Positions 46,777 to 55,742 of a stretch of DNA of 64,000 nucleotides are shown piece by piece. The stretch covers positions 62,001 to 126,000 of the forward strand of contig CAJQUW010001093.1 of the NCBI GenBank assembly GCA_907163375.1. The letters are read 5' to 3'. Below the pieces are notes generated by a model. That model did not search any database and was not told the origin of the DNA. It saw nothing but the letters and a program-made list of their open reading frames with translations. Each line of letters begins with the position of its first letter. The stretch's first letter is position 1. Source of the stretch: Prostheceraeus crozeri (lineage: Eukaryota > Platyhelminthes > Polycladida > Euryleptidae). The position numbers and the translations under genes are program-made.

Positions 46777-47050
46777 ATTATATATTACGTAAGTGACTTG
46801 TTCCTGCCATGGACGGAGCACATTTTTGCTTTCATCTTATCTATGTTAATTTCCTATAGTTCAATGTCTCGATTTCAGTATGCATGCATAATATTTTACT
46901 TAATCTCTTTTCATAGCTATGTAATTTGAATGTCTATCTTTTTCACTGCATGATTACGTAGAATCCTTTTGTAAATGACGTTATCTTATGACTAGAGTCA
47001 TCGAAAGGGTTTATAATAATACTGATTGTTATGAGTTTATTTTTATTTTC

Positions 47051-47317
47051 CTTGCTTAAATTCAGTTGAAGAAAATGTTTTTTTTAAATTTTGTAGTTTA
47101 TGGTTCCCGGTATTTCCTGCATGCACGACATTATGAAATGACGAGTATGAAAGCATGAAGTATAGGTTGTGATATTTCAACTTTAAGGAAGAATTTACTG
47201 ATTATCAGAAGCTATCAAATAGTTGTTTTGAATTTGTCACTTTTAAGTCATGTTTGGGTTGACGTGCACTTTGTCATGAGAGTTTCAACTGCATTTTAAG
47301 CCAAATATTACTTCAGC
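47051..47317. other. intronic spacer
   Basis: Nothing recognised. Confidence 0.4.
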
Positions 47318-48171
47318 AGGTGCTCCAGTCGACATTGGTTCCCTAAAGCAGAAACATCGTCAGTTTGTTCTATCAGATGCAATCGAAGAGCTCGATTTTG
47401 TTCAATTACTGCTGCATCTTTCTCCTGCACATCAAGCGAGATTGAAAGCCGAAGCTGTACCACGCGCATGTGACTGGTTGAGAGTAATGCCTCCTTATGG
47501 ATTGGGTCTTCACTTGGATGCTCATGAAATGCAGATATTCCTCAAGTGGTGGCTCGGTTTAGATATATTTAAACCAGATGCTCTTTGCCCTACTTGCCCA
47601 TCAGAATATCGTACCATCCTTGATCAGGCTGGATACCAAGCTCTCACTTGTAGATCTGGAACTGGAGTTGTTCATCGACATAATGCTTTACGAGATTGCC
47701 TATTTCAGTACTGCCAACGCGGATATTTAGCCCCACAGCTTGATAAAAGTGGAGATCTTGGGCATGATAATCGCAGACCAGCAGACATTCTTCTGTCATC
47801 ATGGCATCTTGGACGCACGGCTGCTTTAGACCTAACCGCTGCTCATCCGCCGAGCCCAGAATCACTTTTAGCAGCGAGCGTGGACGAGGAATCTGTGACC
47901 GTCAATGCTGAGCAGAGAAGGTTCAGAGAGAATTTGGCCGAGTGTGAAGAGCTCGGTTGGCATTGCGGTGTCCGTTTGCGATGGGTGGGGCAAAATTGCT
48001 TGCAACACTTTTCGACGTATCTGCTGTCGATTGTTCCTAAAAACCCTTTCTTCGCGAGATGGAGTGGACAAGGGAATCTTCGGTCGCCGAAGTCTCTGCC
48101 TACAGCGGTCGAATGTTCGAGCTCTTTTGTTGAGTACCGAGTCAGCCTTAGGCGGCTGGGAACTTTGCTGA
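47318..48171 (+). pseudogene. C-terminal part of a non-LTR-type retroelement protein
   Basis: The frame reads GAPVDIGSLKQKHRQFVLSD, LRVMPPYGLGLHLDAHEM and a zinc-binding CPTCPSEYRTILDQAGYQAL then TCRSGTGVVHRHNALRD. It continues RRPADILLSSWHLGRTAALD then LTAAHPP, a nuclease-like pattern (PAD...ALD). The arrangement matches C-terminal regions of reverse-transcriptase proteins in invertebrate genomes that carry a restriction-like endonuclease. Near 47990 the frame shifts, and the expected tail (LQRSNVRALLLSTESALGG) continues in another frame to 48171. The RT domain is absent. The clade is uncertain. Confidence 0.55.
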
Positions 48172-48370
48172 TCAGGCTTTCCTATCTAACTTCTAAAATT
48201 TTTGTATTTTCTTGTACCAGTATTTTCTTCAATATATTTGCGTGCTTATTGATTAGCTTCATCGAAACACACCACAATTTCAGCTTCTCCCTCTGATAAT
48301 TTATGTACCTTTTTCAATCTTGACAAGAATTTTTGAAGGCAAGCAATAACAGACTTTCATTATTTTACAG

Positions 48371-48514
48371 AAAATAAAGGTTCTGGATGATGATGATAGG
48401 AAGGTGAAGATAACATTGTGGGATATTTCTGGACAAGAACGCTTTAGATCAATAACGTCTGCTTATTATCGAGGTGCAAATGCTGCTGTAATTGTTTCCG
48501 ATGTAACCGACAAG
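48371..48514 (+). CDS. Rab-family small GTPase, switch II exon
   Basis: Forty-eight codons between TTTTACAG and GTAAGT. The exon encodes KIKVLDDDDRKVKITLWDIS, then GQERFRSITSAYYRGANAAV and IVSDVTDK. The switch II motif is WDISGQERF rather than the usual WDTAGQERF. The DxxGQ magnesium and catalytic positions remain, including Gln for hydrolysis. YYRGA is a strong Rab signature. The run of four aspartates in the strand 2-3 turn is unusual. Confidence 0.9.
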
Positions 48515-48810
48515 GTAAGTTTTGACGAGCACATTTTGACTGATTCCTTCAACATGCCTTCAAATTGAAGACCTTTAAATTCAAAAATGATCAAGCTTTC
48601 GGCATTAGAAAAGAAACTTTTCTTGTTACTTGAAAGAGCAGCAAAAATTTTGAATTCTAGATCTGATAAAAGCTTCGGACTTGAGAAACATACATACGGA
48701 GACTATAATTTTGTTAAAGAAAGTTCAAATAATTCTTAAGAATACTCATATTGTTTTATACTGGAAGTGGAAAACATTTTGCTCGAATCTCGAAATATGA
48801 TGAATTATTA
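48515..48810. other. intron sequence, nothing recognised
   Basis: Short AT-rich intron segment before a DNA transposon. Confidence 0.4.
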
Positions 48811-48812
48811 TA

Positions 48813-50402
48813 CCTTTTCCCGGTCAAATTAGCACGCGAGGAAAGGGAGGCGCGCAGGATTGCTGACGTTATTTCAGCGTCATCCCTATTATTAGCTATT
48901 TATAGAAATGACATTAGCGCCCGTGTGACGCATTCTAATTGTTAATTCCACTGGATCTGCTATGTTCAATGAAATTAGCACGCTTCACAATGATATTCGC
49001 AGCGCGTTATCAGTACTGAATCATTTCGCACGATGCCGTACATGCGGATATCCGCCGAAGCTCGTGAGAGTCTCATAAATGCTTTTGATGAAAGCCGTGA
49101 CTTTATTTTTATTGCCGATACCCTGCAAATTAATCTTCGAACGGCTTATGGAATAATTCAAAGATATCAAAGAACTGGAAGGCGAGAAAATTTGCCCAGA
49201 GGAGGTTCACTGTCCATTCTGACTCCTCAAATGCAAAATGCCTTAATAACTTTCGTCGAGGAGAAGCCTACAGCAACTTTACTCGAGCTGTCGACAAAAT
49301 TACATGAAAAATTCCCAAATCGTCCAATGGTGTCACGAATGACTGTATCACGCTTTCTCGACGGAAAACTTGTAACTTTAAAGCTTCTGCGAAATGTGCC
49401 TTTCGATTGGAATACCGAAGAGCTGAAAGAAGACAGAAAATTATTCATGGAATGGCTTCTTCCTGTTTGTAGCAGTAAATCTACTGTTTATGTCGGTGAA
49501 TGTCGATTCAATATATGGACATGTCGAAGTCAAGGACGATCGAGAGGACAGCGTGCGGTTCGCTCATTATGTGGGCAACGAGGAAGAAACACTACTGTTG
49601 TTCTTGCAGTTTCGGAGAAGTTTGGTTTGGTGCACTACAAAATTTTCGACGGTGGAATGACCCAAGAAATATTCAATTACTTCGTTATGGAAATTTCTGC
49701 TTTACTTGAGAACGAGATTGTTTTAATATTTGACAACGCTCCCGCACATCGAAAACCGCCGGTTATGCTGTCTGAGCATGAAACTAAACCTCTTCCCAGG
49801 TATTCATCATTTCTAAATATGACTGAGATGGCCATTTCGTGTTTAAAAGCTCACTGCAAGAGGAAATTGAGTGAACCATCAATACAAGTGAGACTATCTA
49901 GCCATCAACTTGCAGCTGCACAGGGAATGACGCTCCATGCTCACAGATCGTCCATCTTGAAAGGAACCATAGAATCGTGTATGTCGGAAATAACGCGAGA
50001 GAAATGTTCAGCATGGTTCAAATATACCTTGAATTATGCCCCAGCTTGTCTACAGAAACAGGATATTTTTGACTAAGTGCATTTGTGGTTTGGGTGGACA
50101 GACTTAGTCATTGTTTTTGATTAATGCCACTTCTATAGAAACATTTTGTAATTGATAAATATGGGATTCTGACTTGTCTTAATTACCTGTAGCAAAAGAA
50201 ATTCTGATAATCCACAAACCAAGTGTTCATTATCAATTAATTGTAGCTTAAATTAAATACTGATATCTAAATATAATGAGAGTAAATCTAGATGAAATAG
50301 GGAATTCAATTATACCCCTGACGTCATGATGATTCGTCTGCGTGCGCTCAGTGCACACGTGCTAATTTGATTGAACATTATGCTAATTTGACCGGGAAAA
50401 GG
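48813..50402 (+). mobile_element. IS630/Tc1/mariner-superfamily transposon, complete ends
   Basis: The terminal inverted repeats CCTTTTCCCGGTCAAATTAG and CTAATTTGACCGGGAAAAGG are perfect over 22 bp (through GCA) and flanked by TA at 48811-48812 and 50403-50404. The element is about 1.59 kb with one plus-strand transposase. It lies in the third visible intron of the GTPase gene in the same orientation. The perfect ends and open frame indicate a recent arrival. Confidence 0.9.
49033..50076 (+). CDS. IS630/Tc1/mariner transposase, open frame but catalytic Asp replaced
   Basis: 347 codons without interruption. An N-terminal helix-turn-helix (residues about 5-50, with IADTLQINLRTAYGIIQRYQ), a GRRENLPRGGS linker and a second winged helix are followed by the DDE_3 catalytic domain. 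The second aspartate is in LIFDNAPAHRK and the final glutamate in FLNMTEMAISCLK. In relatives the first catalytic aspartate sits in a VDExGFNLW-like motif. Here the sequence is VGECRFNIW, so that aspartate is glycine (codon GGT, one transition from GAT). The protein could probably still bind DNA but should not cut it. Confidence 0.8.
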   Translation: MPYMRISAEARESLINAFDESRDFIFIADTLQINLRTAYGIIQRYQRTGRRENLPRGGSLSILTPQMQNALITFVEEKPTATLLELSTKLHEKFPNRPMVSRMTVSRFLDGKLVTLKLLRNVPFDWNTEELKEDRKLFMEWLLPVCSSKSTVYVGECRFNIWTCRSQGRSRGQRAVRSLCGQRGRNTTVVLAVSEKFGLVHYKIFDGGMTQEIFNYFVMEISALLENEIVLIFDNAPAHRKPPVMLSEHETKPLPRYSSFLNMTEMAISCLKAHCKRKLSEPSIQVRLSSHQLAAAQGMTLHAHRSSILKGTIESCMSEITREKCSAWFKYTLNYAPACLQKQDIFD

Positions 50403-50404
50403 TA

Positions 50405-51163
50405 TATTAAAGGATAATTTTCTACTGCATTCAAATGGCTGCCAACTTTAAATAAAGCAGATCGCTGACTGGGCATTTAAACTGAAAATACAGGCAGGGC
50501 CGGGTCTAAAAATGAGAATCATCACCTCCATAACCTTTCAGAAAGACTTGGAAGAAGCAGGTTTCTCTGTAACCCTTCTGTAGACAGACTGGAAATTGTT
50601 TCCGAAATTATTCGCATGTATACACTCTGGAACAAAATTAACGTTGCATCAAATTGCTTGTTGGGACATATGGTCATTTGTTGTGATCAAGTGTACGATA
50701 ATGTCCTCATATTATACGTCATCTGAAAAGCATTTGAAAAATCCTAATTGCAACGAACGCTTGTTTTGAATTTTTCTACAACCAATATGTAAATCATGAA
50801 AATCATGTGTTAAACAATTTGAATTCATTTTGATTTTTTTGAAATTCGCACACAAGCAAACATAGATTTGGCTTGCGAAGCGATTGATAGTGTTCCTTGC
50901 TACTGGGGCAATTAAGGGAGATTAAATCGATACGGACGGAGCAGATAAAACAAAAGTGAATATTGGATTAAAATTACATCAAAGGCTGTCTTTTTTCAGC
51001 ACTCCAGCTAAGTATTTTTCACTTGACTAAATTGCTACATTATTAAATAGTCAAACTATTGGTGCCTGCATGCGTAAGCCTACCTAAAATATGTGAAATA
51101 GAAGAAAGACATGAGAGCATGCAAGATTCATTTTCCCAGCCCATGTAAATTTTCTTTTTTCAG
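50405..51163. other. intron sequence, nothing recognised
   Basis: AT-rich, with no supported feature up to the TTTTTTCAG acceptor. Confidence 0.45.
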
Positions 51164-51292
51164 ACTTCTTTCAATAACATTAAAAATTGGGTGGAACAGG
51201 CAAGGAACCATGGCCCTTCCGCGAAGATATTCTTGGTCGGTAACAAATGCGATCTCGGTAACGACAGAGCAGTTACTTCGGATGAACTTGAG
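51164..51292 (+). CDS. Rab-family small GTPase, NKCD exon
   Basis: Forty-three codons, TSFNNIKNWVEQARNHGPSA, then KIFLVGNKCDLGNDRAVTSD and ELE, ending at GTAAGT. It holds the guanine-specificity motif NKCD. SFNNIKNWVEQ is the usual Rab helix 3. The following exon should carry the ETSAK motif and C-terminal cysteines. I did not find it in the remaining 12.7 kb, so it may lie beyond the window or be too short to see. Confidence 0.85.
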
Positions 51293-52254
51293 GTAAGTTG
51301 AGTCCATTTTTTCATTTGTTAATCATTCTTATTGGTTCAATCAGCTCATTTCTGAATTTTTTTTACACTTTTCCATTCGAGTGGTAAGTTAGTGCTGTCC
51401 GTCCCAAAACTAACTTATGTTGAGGTGTCCACGATTAACAAACATGCAACTTATCCTAAAGTAAGAGGCCAGCAGGTGACGTCAGTATCTTTCTTAAATC
51501 CACCATTGACGAGAAGGAGAAGTTTTGAGAATGGATTTGAGAACTTTCAGAATGAGATATTTTACTTGCTGTTAGCATTTGAATGGAAAGAATATCAACT
51601 TTCATCAAAATATTTACCTCAAGACTGTCGTTGAGCATGAATTCAAAAAACTTAATCAAAAATTCGTCAGGTACGAATGGGCATGGGTACAGAAAAAAGC
51701 TTCATGGGTGCGAGTGGGCATGTAGGCTATATGGTAGGCATACAGAGCCACTTGTATGGAAGTTAAGTGAAAGAGGAAATGCAAGAACACAAACATGGGA
51801 CATTTCAGGTGATTGGGCTGTTTTCCTTAGCACTACTGCACTCCATGATCAATCACAACGACGAGATATACTGCACTCCACAAATACGATTACAATAACT
51901 GGTATTTATATGACCGATATCAGTAGAATTGTTGATATTTAGCGATAGAATATAATCGTTTATTCTACTAGTAGATTATCGTTTATTCTACTGGGTACAT
52001 AGATCCATAGTAAAATATTGAAAACCATGATAAATTAGTAAATTGAACAAATTTTAATAATTTATCAACAATAATCATCATACATACTATGATGAGTCAT
52101 GTCACATTGTCTCTTACTTCTCAAACTTGACATTGAATACACAGTTTGAGAAAGTTCCACTAAGCATGTCTTTCATGTTGTCAACATTTGCAGTGTTAAA
52201 CGCTTGAGTTTTATGAATTTCTATTCCCTTTAAGATATCGGTCTTATAAATTAG
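51293..52254. other. no gene recognised
   Basis: Downstream intron of the GTPase gene or intergenic. Frames at 51392-51634 and 51583-51942 lack motifs. Confidence 0.4.
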
Positions 52255-52255
52255 G

Positions 52256-52402
52256 ATATCACACTGATTTCCGAAGATAAACGCTGCTTGAAAATCTACT
52301 CGTATCATAAGCTATCTATTCTCCGCGCCTCCATCTCGGAGAATAGATAGCGCATGATACTCGTAGATTCTCAGCGTTTATCTACTGAAATCAGTGTGAT
52401 AT
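52256..52402. repeat. hairpin repeat with ~65-bp arms
   Basis: Arms run from ATATCACACTGATTTCCG to CTATCTATTCTCCG and back from CGGAGAATAGATAG to AAATCAGTGTGATAT, around a loop of about 10 bp (CGCCTCCAT). There are a few mismatches and a small bulge. This is a nearly closed palindrome, either a MITE or an inverted duplication. Confidence 0.8.
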
Positions 52403-52596
52403 ACTTGCAATCTTCGAATAAAGTACTTCTTGTCTGACCCTTTATTCGCATCCAAATGAAAGAAAATTCGCACAAGATTACGAAGCAATCCATTATAATC
52501 GTGCAAGATAATAAAGTCGATCACCATTGTTGGTTGTATTGCTTTCAATGAAATGCTTGAATGATTGACCAAAGGGTCGATGCTTTGATACATTAA

Positions 52597-52830
52597 GGGC
52601 CGATTTTTAAAACGAGGGCTAAGTTAAGCCGCGGCTCAATTCGCAGTTAGGCCACGGTCTAACAAACTCTCACTTAATAAAACGCGACTCTTAAAGCCGC
52701 GGGCTAACCCGCGGTTCACTCTCTCAGCCGCGGCTCTCTCTTTCTATTTTCTCTTTTTAAAACGAAGCTTCGCTTGCACAGCCTAAGCCGCGGCTCTCTT
52801 TTTCTTGTCAAAGTTAGACCTCGGCAGAGG
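52597..52830. promoter_or_regulatory. left subterminal array of AGCCGCGGCT motifs
   Basis: AAGCCGCGGCTC, AAGCCGCGGGCTAAC, CCCGCGGTTC, CAGCCGCGGCTCTC and AAGCCGCGGCTCTC follow one another. They are mirrored at the right end (54800-54930) by CCACGGCTC, GGCCGCGGTTC and GGCCGCGGCC. Such arrays are plausible binding sites for the element's Myb-like protein. Confidence 0.6.
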
Positions 52831-52905
52831 CAGGTCTAAATGCTGGTGAGCTACGGGTTTTCATCCATATAAAGCGGAATTTCGATTATTAAGGACGGAA
52901 GTAGA

Positions 52906-53994
52906 ATGAATTACTTGAAGTTGAGACAGCAAATTCGCGAAAGGCAGGAGAGATTTCGAAGGCTCACATGTACATCTCCATGTATAAAAACTCGCGTTTT
53001 TCGCGATCGTCTGGATGCCTTGTCGTACTATAACGATGCCGATTTCATTCGCCGCTATCGCTTCAGTAAAGAAACCGCGAAATGGCTTTGTGAAACCCTT
53101 TACACCGATCTGGATCGTGACAACAGAGGAGCATCTCTTTCTGTCCAGCTTCAAGTGCTCCTAACACTTCGTTTTTACGCCACTGGTTCATTCCAGAAAG
53201 TGATTGGTGATACTTTTGGAGTGTCGGAAGCTGCTGCTTGTATCACCATTCACCGTGTTTCCAAGGCTATCGCTGGATTGAAAGAGGATTGGATCCGCAT
53301 GCCCTCAAGTGAAGCTGATATGGAACCTTCGAGGAGAGAATTTTACGATATCAGCTCATTTCCCTCGACTATTGGTGCAATTGATGGTTGTCATATCCGA
53401 ATCATCTGCCCTGGCAAAGATTTGGCGCAAGTCTTTTATAATCGCAAAGCCTTTTACTTTTACTTTTTCAATGTTCAAGCTATTTGCGATGCTAAGTTGG
53501 CTTTCCGCAATGTCGTGTCTCGATGGCCTGGAAGCACTCATGATTCCCGGATCTTTGACAACAACCGGGTATGCAGCGATTTCGAAAGAAGATGCTTCGG
53601 CGACAACATTATTGTTGGAGATAGTGGCTATCCCTGTCTACATCTTTTATTGATCCCACTCTCCAATCCCAGAACCCCATCAAAAATGCGGTACAACATC
53701 TCCCATGGGAAAACTCGCCGCGTTATAGAAAGATGTTTCGGAGTTTGGAAAAGAAGGTTTCCCTGCATTCATTCGGGTCTTCGCACCGAGTTGAATAATT
53801 CACTGGTTATAATTGTGGCCACTGCAGTGTTGCATAATATTGCATTGTGGAGAAACGAAAGACTGGATCTCTTTGACGAAGTACATGAACCTGTTTTGAG
53901 TGATGCTGTGAGTCCACACATTATAACCAGTTCACAGAACCGGAGTGGCATGATAAGACGGAATTTGTTAATTAGTAATCACTTTTCAACTTAG
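52906..53994 (+). CDS. Harbinger transposase (DDE_Tnp_4 nuclease)
   Basis: 362 codons, of typical size for the family. The N-terminal helical DNA-binding part (RYRFSKETAKWLCETL, SVQLQVLLTLRFYATGSFQ, VSEAAACITIHRVSKAI) is followed by the catalytic domain. All three acidic residues are visible: the first aspartate in TIGAIDGCHIRI, the second in RWPGSTHDSRIF and the glutamate in RRVIERCFGVWKRRF. The chosen ATG (MNYLKLRQQIRERQERFRR) gives a basic N-terminus and no upstream frame is longer. The protein ends normally. With the intact termini, this looks like a functional enzyme, although activity cannot be read from sequence. Confidence 0.92.
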   Translation: MNYLKLRQQIRERQERFRRLTCTSPCIKTRVFRDRLDALSYYNDADFIRRYRFSKETAKWLCETLYTDLDRDNRGASLSVQLQVLLTLRFYATGSFQKVIGDTFGVSEAAACITIHRVSKAIAGLKEDWIRMPSSEADMEPSRREFYDISSFPSTIGAIDGCHIRIICPGKDLAQVFYNRKAFYFYFFNVQAICDAKLAFRNVVSRWPGSTHDSRIFDNNRVCSDFERRCFGDNIIVGDSGYPCLHLLLIPLSNPRTPSKMRYNISHGKTRRVIERCFGVWKRRFPCIHSGLRTELNNSLVIIVATAVLHNIALWRNERLDLFDEVHEPVLSDAVSPHIITSSQNRSGMIRRNLLISNHFST

Positions 53995-54254
53995 ATTGAA
54001 TCAGTAATATTGGAAAATCTTTGTTTTTAATCGTCCCCTACGCCCTACAGCCTATTAAATAACTGCTTATATATACATGTAATAACATGTATTATCATAA
54101 TTTTCTAATCATTGTAGAGTTGATTATTTTAACAAATTTAATATTTCATGGAAATGGATAGGAAACAACTTAGTCCAAGAACATCATTTAATTTTTACAA
54201 AAACAAGGAATTGGATGGATGATGGATGTGTGAATTAGATAGATGTCGTTATGC

Positions 54255-54674
54255 TTACCTCACATCTGGTTCTGTTGAAGCTTGGCTTGTTGGCCGTAGC
54301 GCGTCGTCGTCGAACTCGTTCCGAAGTGGCAGGATAGTCTCTCCCATAACTTCTCCCTTACTGACCTCATCCAGCTTGATGGTTCCAGATCCGCCCCCTG
54401 TTCCTAAGATGTCCCTTCTCTCAGCGCCAGATTCCTTCTTGGATTTCGCCTTCAACCTTTTCCAAAGGCCTTTTAAGCCATCCAAATCGGTGACTCTGGG
54501 AAACCTCGCATCGAAATCTGCGGACACGCCGAACCAGGCTGTATCCTTTACTCGAATGGACTTGGCATCATAACCTTTATCATTCACACCAGGGTAGATT
54601 TTGCAGAGCTCAATTAAATATAGCTTCTGCTCTTCAGAGAAGTTCCTTCTTCTTGACTGTGCGTCTGACTCCAT
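54255..54674 (-). CDS. Harbinger Myb/SANT-like DNA-binding protein
   Basis: The frame starts MESDAQSRRRNFSEEQKLYL and runs through a trihelix/SANT-like block (LYLIELCKIYPGVN, DTAWFGVSADFDARFP, LKGLWKRLKAKSKK). An acidic region ends at TEPDVR. Harbinger elements use such a partner to bring the nuclease to the nucleus and to the element ends. The frame closes just after GTGAG|GTAAGC, a good splice-donor match, so the last codons may be replaced by a further exon. The first 140 residues contain the whole DNA-binding part. Confidence 0.8.
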   Translation of the reverse strand: MESDAQSRRRNFSEEQKLYLIELCKIYPGVNDKGYDAKSIRVKDTAWFGVSADFDARFPRVTDLDGLKGLWKRLKAKSKKESGAERRDILGTGGGSGTIKLDEVSKGEVMGETILPLRNEFDDDALRPTSQASTEPDVR

Positions 54675-54956
54675 GTTCGATTAAAGAATTCCAGAAACCT
54701 CTTCTCGATATCATTCTTGATAATCAATCCAATGAGATAGTGGCCTTGATTGAAATGACATCAAGATGACGTCAGAGTTAACGTTTCATCGGTGTGGCTG
54801 ATGTGTCAGAGATAGACCACGGCTCAAAGCCACGACTTCGGTAGGCCGCGGTTCATCCTCGTTTTATAAATGCAAAGATAAGCCGTGGCATAGTGAGGCC
54901 GCGGCCTTCCATGATCCACGGCTTAACTTAGCCCTCGTTTTAAAAATTGGCCCTAA

Positions 54957-55544
54957 GTATTTTTTACAGAGCTGATCATAGAAAGCGGACCAACCAGAAG
55001 TACACAAACAATGAAGGTAAACAATCGGCAGCTGACATGAGAGAACAAAGACATGTCTTCGCTAATTGTCTTGTTGCGAATTTTCGTTCACCTTACATGG
55101 TGTTTGTTTACTTTTGCGGAAATGAGAAAAATATTGAAGAAGTTTGAAAAAAACGTCTATTAATTTAACTTACATATTCGTACTCCTCTCACCGCAGTGT
55201 TCAGAGGATACTAAACATGAACTTTTTGATGAAAAAGTGAGAAAAATACATTTTCAACCAAACACATCATAATTTTGTGAAGACTCACGACATCATTAAT
55301 TCTATATTAGTTCACCGATTTTGATGACCAGTATGTCAAAAGGGAGCTCAGAAAATGCTCTTTCTCCCCGTGGATACAAGTCTAGCTCATTTTAAACCTG
55401 CATGTATGGCAGGTTGATATGCTATTCGATTGGAAGGCATGATAATCGATTGAATTGTTTATGATCAGCTCTTTAGTTCCGTCAAAGGTTCAACTCTTAA
55501 CAACATTAATTGTTGCATATTTTCATAACATCGCTTGACTCCCT
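54957..55544. other. no gene recognised
   Basis: A 66-codon frame at 54947-55147 crosses the Harbinger end and is not supported. The rest is AT-rich. Confidence 0.45.
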
Positions 55545-55742
55545 AGCAGACGGTCGGTTTTCTCGCTCTCTGTTCAAAGTTGCAATTACACTTTCACGTG
55601 ATTTTCGTACATTTGGCGTCGCTTCCTTTGGTTGATTTTTACATCATCGGATTCGTCTTTCCGCGAGCTATATCAACGTGTCTTTTGTTTATATCATTGG
55701 TCTCAGCCATTGACATATTTCTGAAAATTCGTATTTACGCTG

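Larger units (their letters stand above)
46060..47050 (+). mobile_element. Penelope-like element remnant with terminal inverted arms
   Basis: Inverted arms of about 100 bp (46060-46165 and 46960-47050) share CGTCATTTACAAAAGGAT and AAACTCATAA. They bracket a GIY-YIG endonuclease fragment. The element is far too short for a full Penelope, and no reverse transcriptase is visible, so the copy is internally deleted. Confidence 0.6.
52597..54953. mobile_element. PIF/Harbinger transposon, apparently complete and autonomous
   Basis: 2357 bp. The terminal repeats GGGCCGATTTTTAAAACG and CGTTTTAAAAATTGGCCC are inverted matches that continue through AGGGCTAAGTTAAGCCG. TAA lies immediately outside both ends (52594-52596 and 54954-54956), the 3-bp target duplication of this superfamily. 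It holds the two genes usual for Harbinger: a nuclease (plus) and a Myb/SANT-like protein (minus), convergent with about 260 bp between them. Neither shows an interruption. Subterminal regions carry repeated GCCGCGGC-type palindromes. Confidence 0.92.

Noticed and set aside
54947-55147. exon beginning after TTTTTTACAG
   Set aside because: The frame does not match the missing GTPase C-terminus and straddles the Harbinger end.
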